DNA of 62,950 nt from assembly GCA_900618425.1 (NCBI GenBank), contig UZAN01039752.1, forward strand, positions 26,731-89,680, written 5' to 3'. The position numbers were made by a program, and so were the translations under genes. The stretch is from Echinostoma caproni. Taxonomy: Eukaryota > Platyhelminthes > Trematoda > Plagiorchiida > Echinostomatidae. The stretch's first letter is position 1, and each line of letters opens with the position of its first letter. The notes below the pieces were generated by a model. It saw only the letters and a list, made by a program, of their open reading frames with translations. It had not been told where the DNA came from and ran no database searches. Below, in pieces: positions 23,695-35,400 of this stretch.

Positions 23695-26600
23695 GGTGGA
23701 AGGTCAAAATTATGATGGATTGTTTATTGCCTTTTCTCCATTATTCATCTTGAATGACCTGATAGACAAATAACCATAACAGATAACCATATCGGACACA
23801 TTATTGTGATTTTTAAAGCCACCGAAAACATCTGAACGTAGTCAATGTGTCTTTCAGGTCACTAAGACTTATTTGCGGCTACTAATTTAATCAATAGTGA
23901 ATCACAACCGATAACTGCATTATAGGACTTGCTAGCAAGCTTACTGAACTAATGGAAGAGGACCTATTTGTACGAGTGTGAGTAGTTATGCAGAGCTCAC
24001 TTTGAGATGATATTAGGAAACATTGTGTTATATGGATTCTGTATGCTATTATTTCAAAACTCACGGGGTAAACATTGAATTTTACCAATTTAAATCATAA
24101 TAAATCGGTTATATTGGGATGAATGCGATCGTTTTGATGCTAAAACTTGCATAATGTTTACACCTTCTTGAAACGATATACTATGAAATAGATAAAATCA
24201 CATCTCTGGCTCCCTCGTAAATCTTACATTCCACAAGAGTGAGTTTTGCTTGTTATAAACAACGAAAATAGCACAAACAGCTTGATTCTGTCTTCCATCT
24301 GTTCGGTTGCACCATCACCACCACTGATGTAATATTCATGTATATTGTTCGGGGTGCCATTAGTCACCAGGTGAACAGACAGAGTCCTTGACCTTGACCG
24401 TTTATGATGTTATGATTGTCGCTCTGCTCATATGAGTTTGCGCTTGACGCATTCATTTGAATATGCACGGATCTCTGACGGTCAGACGGTCTTTGTTCCT
24501 CCTCTGGCTCTGGGAGACCCGGGAACGTAACACATATCACAGGGTCTTGTACACCCGACAGTCAAACACGCAAAACGGTCCAGGTAGACCAATTACTTTC
24601 ACAACTGCAGATAACCAGTAGTTAAAATTTGCAAACCAGTAGCGTATACTTTTAAATACCGGTTGTTTCCGCAGTACTGAAATCGAGAATACGCCTTGGG
24701 CTGTTAGAGAAACTCACTAGACGGTGGTCAAGAATACCATTCTGCTTCTTCACAGATGGACTTTTCAAACTGTACGACTGAGAAATGTCAAAACTGTTCA
24801 TGCATCAATCATAATACATTGATTTTTTTCTCTCTCTCTCTCTCATCGAAAAAATGACAGATAAGTCGAACCTCATTCATTAGGAAGCGTATTCAATACA
24901 AAATCAAACTACCGTGGACAGAAACCCGAGATGATTACATTCGATTATGCAACACATATTTAATGTACACAGAAGAATATTCTGGTTTCCCCGATGCGGG
25001 TCATGTCACTCGACTCGTTAACATGGGATTTGTAATGAGGAATTTAATACTTGTGTAAACCATTGAGGAAAGATCGAATGAAGACATTCAATAAATTGAC
25101 TTTAGTTTGACCAACCGAAAGCACATAAGGCCAACAGATGATGCCCAATGGATTCAGTCCGACGCCACGGTGGATTGGTCGCCTGGTGTAGATCACCTCT
25201 GGTATGACTTGGAATTGGAACTGGGGGACCAAGTTACATATTGAGGTTGTCTAAATGGATACAATAGGGAGAACTGTGTTGTGCCATTCAAGCGCTATGC
25301 ATTGACTACATATTTGCCATATTTGGCAAGAACAGTACGAGTGATGTGAGAAAACATTGTTGTGCATACACACTCCAATGAACTGAGTATACGCTTCAGT
25401 GAGCCGAAACAGATTGAAGAAAACAGAACACATTATAAACAATATGAGTAAATCAGCACTCGTTGGTAAGCAGCCAGCTGCAGGCTTATTTTCTGTCTGT
25501 TATTGACCTTCCCGGGGTAAAATGGTAGATCAAGAAGAGAATCAACGTTGATTATTTGTATCACTATCTTGTCTATATTTGTAAATAAAATAGATTATTG
25601 GCTTATCGGAGAACTACGTCTTTGTTGATTCTTTTTCACGAACGATTCCGAACTGTGAGCAACAGAATGATGATATAAAGGTAGTACTGATCAGGTGACG
25701 TTTGTCATCATCCCCAAAGCACGCGTCTTCCAATCCGAAAAAAGCCGCCAAACTTAGAAAGGCTGTAGCGACCGTAATAGACACAAATAAAGGATCGCAA
25801 TTGGACTAGAAACCCTAAGATACAGAGGGAGGGAAATAGCTTCATTTGCAGTGGTTAGTTTATCGGAAAAATCAATGCGGTCAAAGAATAGCATTGCCTG
25901 AAGCAGCATTGATCAACCCTACGTAGACCATGTTCTTCTGTACAAAGGATTCCTGTTTCAACCAAGTGTAGCTCGATTCATTCGGAATGCCTGCTTCGCA
26001 TTTGCTGACCTGAATCTACAGTACATCGCAACCTTGACTGGTGTTGTCACGGCACCTTGGATCACCACAAAGAGAGTGATGACAATTTCGCTTCCAGATA
26101 GCGACTCGTGCAATCGGGCTCTTTCGTTCTTCGTTTAAATATTCTGGATTCAATTCAAGCTTTTTATGCAGCACTTCTCAGTTCCTTATACAAAACATGT
26201 GACTCGAGAGGCGGAACTGCTGATGTGTAAAACAAGGAATGTCGTGCTACCTCGGAACGGAAACGACCGAATCGCACTTTGGGAGATCTCATCATAACGG
26301 TGGGAGGATTTGAGCCCTAATTTTCTGTGTGTCTGAGCCGGGAGACACACAAATCCCAAAAATCGAATGCAGTATTTGGTTCGAGTGAATTATGGAACCC
26401 AGTGATTAGTCGGAATGGTTATTATAATTATTAATACAATGATCATTATTATTATTATCTGGAAAAGATAAACAATACACCAACAGATAGGTTGAAATAT
26501 TTATACTATTGCTCCGAAAGCCACGCGTATCTATTCCTTCACATTGGAATATAAAACAAAAACTGTTGTCTCGCCTGCACCGGGCAATCGTCATCACCCA

Positions 26601-27519
26601 ACGACAAATGTTCATTCCGATAGAGCGAAATTGTGTGTACGCGCGCCTACACACCAAGAGGCATTCGGGAGTGATGAGTAGAGCTTAATGGAGCATAAAC
26701 AACCTAACCAGTGGCATATGCCACAGATAATGATATTGATCCTCACTATCAGTTGTCAGCATTTCGGATTGCATTTTCTCACATGAGAAAGATCATATCG
26801 CAAAAAATAACGGGAGAAATCCAAGTAATTATTGTAAAAATTACAATAGGCGGAGCAACAAAAATGTCCTTCATTTCACAAGCTGTTATTTGCAAGTCAT
26901 CAAAACTGAAAAAACAATAAACTGGCCACTGATTCTGAGAAATCACAGGAAATTGAGATAGTTGCACATTGTTAGGAACGCGTCCATTATTTCAGGTGGA
27001 CCCCAGAAAAATGAATTGTGTTTTTCAAACCGTTTGGAAACGTTTTCTATCATAAATTCACAAAACACTGGGATGCAAATGCAAACTCAATGTGGTTTAC
27101 CATCAGTCCGTAAGGCGGGACAACCTGTTTTTCGACGAATTCATCAATTGGACATTACAATTATTTAGGGGTCTTATACTTCCACAAGACGGTGTTGGTC
27201 GAGGCTAGTTGTTTATTGCCCATTGCGTTCGAGATATGGTTAAATGTTCGTTCATACAACAAAATATCTCATCTTGAACAAGGTTGCAGATTTCCCACAC
27301 GCACAGGAGATAGTTCATGGACGACTGACCATTAGATGCGCATTCTTGTATTTACCATATCGAACGTCAGCGGTTTGCTCCAACAGGTCTTGTTGATTTT
27401 TGGTCGTTGGAAGAACTAGCCGATCGCATATTTTTGCGTACTACTCACAAGTGATTAGTATCTCACAACATTCCTCCCTCCGGCGGAAGGGATCTCTGCA
27501 TGCCTTGATCAACGAACGA
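23695..27519. other. No gene recognised
   Basis: AT-rich, with a TC run at 24830-24844 and an ATT-type run near 26440-26457. The stretch at 27160-27519 next to the Ty3 element was searched for an LTR: no repeat shared with 31140-31560 is visible, although CTCCCTCCGGCGGAAGG at about 27474 is an odd GC-rich spot. Confidence 0.5.
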
Positions 27520-28600
27520 CTATTTTTTGGATTGTGCTCGCGTTTGTCTCCGATTTTCGACGTTTGGTGGCATCATGTCTGACCTTGTGTAGTTGGATTC
27601 TGGAATTTCTTTAGCTGATTTACGGTTTGCGCTGTACATTTTCTCGTGCCATATTGCGAGATCGTTCCGATCAACACGAAGGACTTTGTTCATCCTTTGA
27701 ATTTTGTACACAGGATGGCGTTGTTCAACTATGTGGTATGGACCTTTCCATTTGGGACTTAACTTCCTCGAGCCAGGACCGCTAGTGAAACCCCCAACGT
27801 GCTGCTTATATTTTACTTTAGATCCAACCGGAAGCACACCGACCGGCCGTCTAGTTTGCATCCGAGACTTGCGCATTGTGTTATTCACGAGCTTCACATC
27901 TCGTCTGTTGAAGTTGTTGCGGAGATCAATCATTCGCGGCCAAATGCCAACGTCGAGATCCACTGGCAGTCTCGGAATTCTTCCGTACATCAGTTGGAAT
28001 GGTATATGTTTGGTACTGGCGTGCGTAGTTGAGTGGTAAGCCAAAAGTAGGGAAGGTAGAGCCGACTCCCAATCCCCTTTTTTTGCTGCCAGACATTCTT
28101 TGATTGTTTTGTTATTGCGTTCGGTGAGGCCGTTAGTTTGTGGGTGAAAGGGCGTTGTGCGTATCTTTTTGATGCCTAATTTCTGTAAGCACGTGCAAAC
28201 TTCATCAATCTCAAAGCACGGGCCTTGATCTGTCAGGATGGCTTGTGGTACACCATGATTCGTCACGAAATGCTCCATCACAACTCTGCTTATCGTAGTG
28301 GATTTCTGATCCGCGACTCCTACGGCTTGAATCCAGCGCATGAAGTGCTCTGTCATTAGAACGATGTATTGGTGTCCTCTGGGGGACATCGGAAATGGAC
28401 CCATGAGATCAATTGACCGTAATTCCCAGATCACGGATACTGGTATTGACTGAATTGGACATTGTGATGGGTGGGAGTCTGACTTGAAAAGTTGGCATTC
28501 TTCACATGCCTGTCGAAGCAGATCGTAGGTTTGAGCGCATCCAATGTGTACCAGTTCATGACTTTCATTGATAAGAATTTAGTGCACCTGTTTTGGAATG
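27520..28600 (-). pseudogene. Ty3/gypsy integrase (zinc-binding, DD35E core, GPY module)
   Basis: Integrase inserts the retroelement cDNA into the host genome. The HHCC module lies at 28560-28495: HELVH gives the two histidines and CEEC the two cysteines. A TAA at 28581-28579 precedes it, after KRQPGRRCSVVVIPKQVH. The open frame from 28434 runs 304 codons. Numbered from its first residue, the catalytic triad is D9 (SIDLMGPF), D69 (LTDQGPCF) and E105 (GLTERNN), with 35 residues between the last two. The C-terminal GPY module is at 231-233 (KWKGPYHIVE). The core residues are intact, but the protein cannot be made as part of a complete polyprotein because of upstream stops. Confidence 0.9.
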
Positions 28601-28689
28601 ACGACCACTGAGCACCTCCTCCCTGGCTGTCGTTTCATTAAGATACCAGCGGCATTCAAATAAATCTGCTTTTATACAGATTTCTATGA

Positions 28690-29290
28690 CTTCATATGTG
28701 TACGAGGTTCAATGTTTCCGTATTGCTGGCCTTGAAAGATTGCTTCGATCACTTTGCGGAGTTCTTGATCCTTGCGCTGTTCCTTCACCAATTCGTTCGG
28801 GTCTTGTACCGCTGCCAGCATACTGACAGTGAAGGAATCTGCTTCCTCCTGACGACACTAAACATCCGCCATACAGTTTTCGGCACCTGCAACATGATTT
28901 ATCGTGAATTCGTAGCCCTGAAGGCGAAGCGATCATCGGGCTAGTTTTCCTCTCGGGTCCTTGGCGATTGTTATCCACTCCAGCGGCGTGTGGTCTGTTT
29001 TTGTATGGAACCTTTGACACAGAAGGCATGTTCCCCACTTATCTACGGCCAAAACGATAGCAAGACATTCTTTTTTTGTGGTGGACTATTTCCTTCTCGT
29101 TGGAGTAAGGACTCTGCTTGCGTATTCTACCAATCCACTTGCTTGTTTGAGTACGGCTCTCACTTCCACGTCAATGGTAACCGTTACCACTGTGAATCGC
29201 TCGCCAATCACCGGCAAAATCAGTATCAGGTGTTGTTCGGTCATGATCCTTTGAAGTTCATTGAAAGCTTTCTGGGCCTCTGATGTCCGT
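28690..29290 (-). pseudogene. Ty3/gypsy RNase H and linker to integrase
   Basis: RNase H removes the RNA template during reverse transcription. On the minus strand the expected motifs appear in order: VTIDVEVRAVLKQ (in place of the usual TDAS block, aspartate kept), YASRVLTPTRRK then a stop, STTKKECLAIVLAV (catalytic glutamate), TDHTPLEWI, KDPRGKLA, LRLQGYEFTINHVAGAEN and CMAD. The frame changes once near the GKLA block (about 28945). The linker SMLAAVQDPNELVKEQRKD follows, leading into the integrase. At least three stops are seen. Length and order are normal for the family. Confidence 0.85.
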
Positions 29291-30110
29291 CGGAAGCGAT
29301 ATTCTTTCTTGAGTATGGCGTATAACGGTTCAGCGATAAACGTAAAGATTTTGACGAACCGGCTATAGTATGCGGCACAGCCCAGAAACTATCTTAACGT
29401 TCTTTTTGATATTGAGCGCGCAAACTCCCTTAACTTGAGGATGTTCTCAGGAAGTGGCCTCACTTCTCCGTTTCCAACCTTAAGCTCAAGTAAAGTCACT
29501 GTCGGCTTCCCAATTGGGGACTTCGACCCAATAATCCAAAGACCAGATTCTTGGATTCGTTTCGGGACAGTTTCCAAGTGGAACGTGTGTTCGGCTGTAG
29601 TTTTACTGTAGACAACAATATCGTCACCATACACTACCTAGTTGGCGACACCATCAACTAACTTCAGCATGAGGAAGCGGAATGTAAATGGTGCTCCCGG
29701 TAGTCCGAATGGCATTCGTTTGAACTGATATTGTTTATTGCCGACTGTGAACGCCGTTTTCTCTCTCAATGGGCTTCTTTTATTGGTACTTGCCAATATC
29801 CCGATCGTAGGTCCACAACTGAGAACACTTTTGCAGTGTTTACTTGACGGAAATCCACACAGAACCGAAATTTAACGTTGGAAATTTTGGCCAGCAGCAC
29901 GGGCGAGTTATCCGGACTTCGATTTTCTTCGATGTTTCCTTCCTTTAACATTTGTTCGACCCGTCGCTTGACTTCATCCTCCAAGTGTAGTGGAATTCGA
30001 CGTGAAACATGGGCTCGAAAGTTTCCTGCTATTATTTGAATTTCGTGTTCGACCCAGTTACAAAACCCGTACAACATCGCCTGTGAACCGGTGAGAGTAT
30101 CGTTGCACCA
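29290..30110 (-). pseudogene. Ty3/gypsy reverse transcriptase
   Basis: The open part 30077-29766 holds RRIPLHLEDEVKRRVEQML, SPVLLAKISNVKFRFCVDFR and FSVVDLRSGYWQVPI; the last contains the first catalytic aspartate. A frameshift at about 29766 separates this from REKTAFTVGNKQYQFKRMPFG, and then a TAG precedes YGDDIVVYS (about 29634-29605), the catalytic YxDD box. The connection domain continues as CAAYYSRFVKIFTFIAEPLY to about 29290 after another stop. The box is YGDD, whereas most Ty3 elements have YLDD or YVDD. Activity is excluded by the breaks. Confidence 0.9.
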
Positions 30111-30540
30111 CTGGCCGAATTGAAGGAGACATTTGTGTGAGTTGTTTCTGTACTCACGGCTGCCAACCTCTTCCTTTTGGAGCGTAACAGCAGGATCGGG
30201 CCTAATTTGGTAGCAAGCTGTTTGTTGTTCAGATCAACCATGGCCCTTAAGCTGCGTAAGACGTCTGCCCCCACTATAGTCTGGTCTGTCTTTTGTAATG
30301 AAAAATGGGTGCTTGATTATACTGTTTCCGGCACGGACCGTCCATTTGGCTACTCCATCTACCTTCAACTGGTAACCCCCCACTGTTTTCACAGCTGTAT
30401 TCTACGTTTCCAGGAACTCGTTTGGTTGGGGTATAGCCAAAGACTGCCGCACCTGTATCGATCAAGCATTGTTCTCTGTACCCCGATCTCCAACTTGACT
30501 TGTCGTGCCCCGCGACCTACTGCTCCAATGATTGCTTTCT
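30110..30540 (-). pseudogene. Ty3/gypsy aspartic protease
   Basis: Retroelement proteases cut the gag-pol polyprotein. Here RGARQVKLEIGVQRTML leads, after a one-base shift, into IDTGAAVFGYTP (about 30462), where DTG is the active-site triad. After a second frameshift near 30274 the strand reads GADVLRSLRAMVDLNNKQL, the usual GADVL end of Ty3 proteases. The next part is a less conserved spacer to the RT. Two frameshifts make it non-functional. Confidence 0.8.
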
Positions 30541-30589
30541 TCGAGAGAAAACTCGTGTACCGAATCAATCGTGTATTTGAAGAGAATTT

Positions 30590-31140
30590 ATTATATCTCC
30601 CAGGGCAATTTCGTCGTCAATGACCTCGCCTGCCACAATGAAAATATACATTTGTGTTTTTCTTCCGTCCGAAATCTGATTTAAGTGCCGCCACTTCATC
30701 CGTCAGTCTGTCCAATGTGGCCTTCACATCTTCCGGTAGCTCATCATTATGGACTTCCTGCGTTCGCACCGCGGCAATATCCTGACCGGTGAACTGCCTC
30801 ACAACTTCGGCTAGCGTCATTACGTCCATGGTATGTGGGACATTGATGAGTTTCGCTTTCTCGCGTACGTTTTCAGGGAGGCTCTCTGTGAAACGGTCAA
30901 GGAGTAGTTCCGAGGGCGCATTCCCATCCTGTGTCGGTAGTGCGCAATCCAATAGCCCACGCAGGGCCACGGCATTCGAAAGTGGGTCCACACCGACTCC
31001 GAGCTGCGCCGTCTTGAAGCGACCGAATGCCTCCCGGCGGTTGACCGCGGTGTCAAAACCCGCGATCAGGGCGTCCTGCGCGTCGGCTCACTCCATCTGC
31101 TCCGGGTCTCTTCGTGCCGCGGCCAACACTGCCCGGCTGA
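30590..31140 (-). pseudogene. Ty3/gypsy gag, C-terminal capsid and zinc knuckle
   Basis: The frame starts near 31137 (AVLAAARRDPEQME, then a TGA at 31090-31088) and continues in the same frame through VNRREAFGRFKTAQLGVG, VDPLSNAVALRGLLDCALP and LLLDRFTESLPENVREKA, typical of the C-terminal capsid half of Ty3 gag. It closes with YFHCGRRGH, a stop, then RRNC. This is a CX2CX4HX4C knuckle in which the first cysteine is tyrosine and one spacer codon is a stop. The N-terminal half of gag is not recognisable upstream. Confidence 0.75.
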
Positions 31141-31569
31141 ACAAGAAGGATTATAAACACAGGAAGAAGGATTCTAAAAATGTTCGCATTAAACGTAAGA
31201 TTATCGACAATACAGCAATTATTCCACCAGCCACTTGACCGTCTATCATAACCAGTATACAATGACTGAACCACTTCAACGGAAAGATGTTCTCTATCTC
31301 CCAGTGCTAAAAACATTAAATTTATAGTTCACCTGGACGCACCAGAGAAATGTGTTTCAAAATATGATCGCGGTATCTTTGGTTATCAACTTCTGCCTGA
31401 CATGTGTAACTCCGAATGATACGAAGACCAATCGCAATATGCTGACAAAAAAGGCCAACATACTTCATTCTCCAAAAACGCTTCCGTTTCATTCTCGGTA
31501 TCTGAATCTTTCTGAGGTCAATCAAGCTGACTCTGGATATCCATCACTTCCATTCAGATCAGTCTTTTG

Positions 31570-32240
31570 TAGACGAGCAAGTATGTGCCTTGCACCTTCA
31601 AAGTGCAAAGTGATACTGCAGGACTGGGTTTCGTCTACTCCCACTCTGACACTAAATGGCCAGGATTTAGTTGGATGGTGGATTACTTTTACTACTTAGG
31701 TAGTTGCGTGACTAATGACGATAGTGCAGTACAGGAGATAACCGCCCGCGTTTTCAAGGCTCGAGCAGCATACGCAGGACTGAAACACCTTTGGCTTAGA
31801 CGCGACGTTTCACTGAAGTTGAAAGGTCGTGTATATTGTGCTAGTGTTCGTTCAGTCCTCCTTTATATTTGTGAGACCTGGAATTTGCGAGTAGAAGATA
31901 ATCGTCGACTAGAAGTTTTTGATCATCGGTGTTTACGTAGTTTAGTCCACGTGGGAGGGTGAGAACTGGTTGGTAATCTGTGAGGAAGCCGTCGTGTGTT
32001 TGGGAGTAGGCTCCGAGGGATAAACCTGCTAGCATATCGAATTGAGATTAGTAGACTTTGCTAGCTATGGCACGTATTGCGTATGCACAGCCATCGTCTG
32101 CCGCAGAACACTTTATTCGCCTCCTCCGAGCTAGAGGAAAGCACATAGATTTCAAGAGATGATATGAAGACGAGGCATGAAGAAGTGCACAGAGCCATTA
32201 GGTAGAGTAGGTGTCTCGCGCAATTGGGGTTCATTACTTA
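31570..32240 (+). pseudogene. RTE-clade non-LTR retrotransposon, RT C-terminal part
   Basis: The fragment runs MCLAPSKCKVILQDW (31583 on), STPTLTLNGQDL, a frameshift near 31675, then VDYFYYLGSCVTNDDS, VFKARAAYAGLKHLWLRRDV, LKGRVYCASVRSVLLYICE and LEVFDHRCLRSLV. After 31962 it decays to VLRMHSHRLPQNTLF (about 32080) and RGMKKCTEPLGRVGVSR (to about 32225). This is the thumb and C-terminal region of fluke RTE elements (SR2-like). The polymerase core (YxDD) and the endonuclease are missing, as usual for 5'-truncated copies. It abuts the Ty3 element in opposite orientation, with about 430 bp of unassigned sequence between. Confidence 0.88.
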
Positions 32241-34229
32241 TAAGGTCAGAATGCTTGAAACGTTGTGTATGCAGAGTTTGATTGTGCACTCTCTGTGTGT
32301 TAACCATAGAGGTTCAATTTCTTCCCCGCCCCCCTCAAAATTGGTCCAATCCCCGTCCATCTTAAATTTTATCACTAACCTTTTGTGTATAGCAAGTTTA
32401 GCAGGAATCAACGAAATTTGCTTCACTTTAGTTCGTTGTACGATGATGATGATTCATATCATTGCAAATATGCTCATAAAATATAAGAACTTGTGCGTGA
32501 CGATACATGGAAATAAGTCGACTCCGTCTGTTTGTCGTGGAACAACTCTACTCGATCACTAGTCACATACGTCTCAACAAATATTATGTCTCTTACTTCA
32601 TTCTTTTGGTCTACTGACTATGTGTTTGAGACCGGTTAAAACATCGGAGGAATCGATAAATCTTACGTATTGTTATTAAATATTACTACTGTTATTCAAA
32701 TTGTTGCAATTTCGCTCGTTTTTTGCTCTACTCAAGTCGTTAGACATATCGCCGAAATTGACACGGAAGTTATGTAATCATCAGTGCATTATTAAGGTAG
32801 CTGTATCTCGTACAGTATGATCCGATGGAGATCTAAATGAACTTTTTACCAATATTTTGTGTCATACTTATTCTTCTGAACAGATAACCCTTTTCCTAAT
32901 TCCTTCAGACGATGTAATACATTTTGGTACGTCAATTTGATTATTCCTCTTGACCTAATATCCTTTAAACTTTTGAGTTTCTGAGTATGGTTTCCATTCT
33001 TTATCTTATAGGGCGATCGAGCTCCATGATTTTCGTGTTTTGTATAACAATCAGTGGTACGGCCCGCCATTTGATTGACTGCGCTAGGTTGGTGTTCACT
33101 CTTGTATCGGAAATTATTGCTTGGTTTCTACTATGTTCACGTGACGTTCGTGGACCGGGGAATTATTAGCCCAGCCAAGTGATAACCATTACTGTTCCGT
33201 GTCATCCAACTCACATGAATCTACCCGAACTGGATTTTCTGTTTGAGGAAAGAAACGTAAACATTGCTGTTGGAAGGCCGCATTGGTACACATCCCTCCG
33301 GTGAATGTAACATCTTCCTTATTAGTCAGTTCCGAAATTCGCTCACTGTTTAGCAAATTGACTGTCCTCAGTGATCTACGAACATATCACGTGCACACAA
33401 ACACGCTGGATCATATATGTATGAAGAAATCGTGGTTAAACCAAAATATAGACGATTTGCTGCTGGTCAACACAATTGGTTTTGCAAGTTTTCGACAAGA
33501 CAGAGAAAAAAACAGAAGTCCGGAGGCACAGTAACAACTGCTGTATTAATTGCTGTTATTGTGGCCAGTCGGAAATGATTTTTGCCTTCTCTTGGTATGG
33601 TGTTGACTGTCTAACTGTTTCATGTCAACCTGAGTTTTTCCTTTTCGGAGCACAGTAATTGCCAATCTCTACAATCCTTCTCTTTGCTCACCAATCGACG
33701 TCAGGTCATTTTGTGGTGCATCTATCCTATTCCGGCCTATCAGATCTCTCTCTCTCTACTGCTCACCAAAAGAGACTTGTCTGTACGTGGTTATCACCAA
33801 GCATCTTAATATTTCCTCTCACAAACTGAAGGCACCGATCTTCACTGGTTATCAATGTCTCCCATATCTCAGACCACACATTTACTCTCGGTTGGCATAA
33901 TCCGCTTTTTCCAAACAAAATAATGAAGGTAAAATTTCGGAATCTTTCGGTGGATAGACCTTTTATCATAAGTAAATCTCTTGACATCGTTTCTTTGTGG
34001 TTTTTCGTTAAACGATACCTGTGTTTCGTCAAACATTTTGTGGAATCAGCTATTATGATTTTCACTTTATACACACCTATGGAAACAGTTTTGTTCTCAT
34101 TGACAGAGTGTGCTATCCGCTGCTAACAGCTCTTAGAAGACAAATATAACCGGTGTTTAAGATGCACGAAACAATCACTGTCAAACGCCTCATTCTGCAA
34201 ACCGGGGCAGAGATCAAAAGCTCGAATGC
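32241..34229. other. No gene recognised
   Basis: AT-rich with short frames (up to 112 codons at 32224-32562, no motif). A TC run occurs at about 33747-33759. Nothing repetitive was matched. Confidence 0.5.
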
Positions 34230-35400
34230 TTCGTTCAGAAAGCCAGTTTCGGGAGCTGGAATGCAATACGGTTATGGCAATGAATCAGATTGCTGAGCGG
34301 ACAGAGAAAACGGTTGGCAAACAAAACTATTATTGTGAACGACCTTAATGCTGCATTCATTTCAAGGGACTTCCTATCTCCATACCCCAATAAATACCCA
34401 TCTACCGCAGACCCTGTCACTCCTGAGGAGGTCTACCACCTTGAAACTGCAAACATCATGACTGTATTTGACCCCGAATGTCTATCTACATCTATGTTCA
34501 CGTATGGCGCTCATTCAATCACAGTGATGTTTGCGTCCATTATGAACAAATCCATTTGCACATATTCAATCCCTGACTCCTGGAAATCGTTCATCACTGT
34601 TCCCATTCCTAATCAGCTTCATCTAGTATTCGATCGAAACGCTTTCATCCCATTGTTATCACCTCCTTTGGGCTAAAACTATTAGATCGCGCTAATCTCA
34701 ATTGCTTGCAGTTTTCTAATAATGCTCCGGATGACCCCTGTTTGGTTTGTACATAAGCCAAATAGAAATATTTTGGATGCTGTCTCTTCACTGGTGTACT
34801 CTATTTGCAAATAATTAAATGATTTCCACGAATCCGTTTGTTGTGTTTTCCTTGATTATTCTTCAGCTTTTGATTCACGATCTCTACTCCTCGAAATTTG
34901 CTGTCATTCGGTTGCTCCACCACTTTATTGTCACAAGTAAAACAATATTTCACAGGAAGGATTCAAAGAACGAAACCAAATAGCACTGCTTCAAAACCGT
35001 TAGTGAATAATTCTGGAATGCTTCAGGGTGATATGCATTCTTCATACTTATTTCCATCTTTTATAATTTATCCCTCCAGCCAAAATTTTTAAATATGCTG
35101 ATTATGTGGTCTTATATCAAGCTCTCTCGCAAAAATGTGACAGAAACATTTTCTGACATTTATTTACAAGTGCAATTATTCTCAAACCAGTTGAATGTCA
35201 ATACGTGCGTTGAATAAGCTTTTACTCTTTTTCACTCCGAGTATCCCTTGGAACTCGCATTCGTCAAGTCTGTACCCATCGCCAGAAAAAAACACCAAAT
35301 ACCTAGGAGTCACCAAAAGGAGCAATCGACGGTAGTCCTCTCATGTGATAGCCTATGTCAATAGTTTGCGTTGTGGGTGAGGACTTAAACATTCAAGTAA
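34230..35400 (+). pseudogene. CR1/Jockey-like LINE reverse transcriptase remnant
   Basis: Frames in succession give VTPEEVYHLETANIMTVFDP, FASIMNKSICTYSIPDSWKS and FITVPIPN (fingers region to 34625), then a diverged stretch, LDYSSAFDSRSLLLEICCH (about 34852-34905; motif A with its aspartate), SKPLVNNSGMLQGDMHSSYL (about 35005-35050; motif B), and KYADYVVLYQALSQKCD (from about 35088; motif C, with YADY instead of YADD). NTKYLGVTK follows near 35300. This order and wording fit CR1/Jockey-group elements of flukes. Frameshifts and the lost catalytic aspartate show it is dead. Endonuclease and 3' end are not recognised. Confidence 0.75.

Larger units (their letters stand above)
27520..31140 (-). 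mobile_element. Degenerate Ty3/gypsy LTR retrotransposon (internal region)
   Basis: Reading leftwards from about 31140, the domains come in the canonical Ty3 order: gag with zinc knuckle, aspartic protease, reverse transcriptase, RNase H, then integrase with GPY module. Total coding span is about 3.6 kb, near full length for the internal part. Stops (for example at 31090, 30619 and 28581) and frameshifts break it at several places, while the integrase is open for 304 codons. No flanking LTR pair, primer-binding site or polypurine tract was found. It is either truncated at both ends or its LTRs have diverged beyond recognition by eye. Confidence 0.9.
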
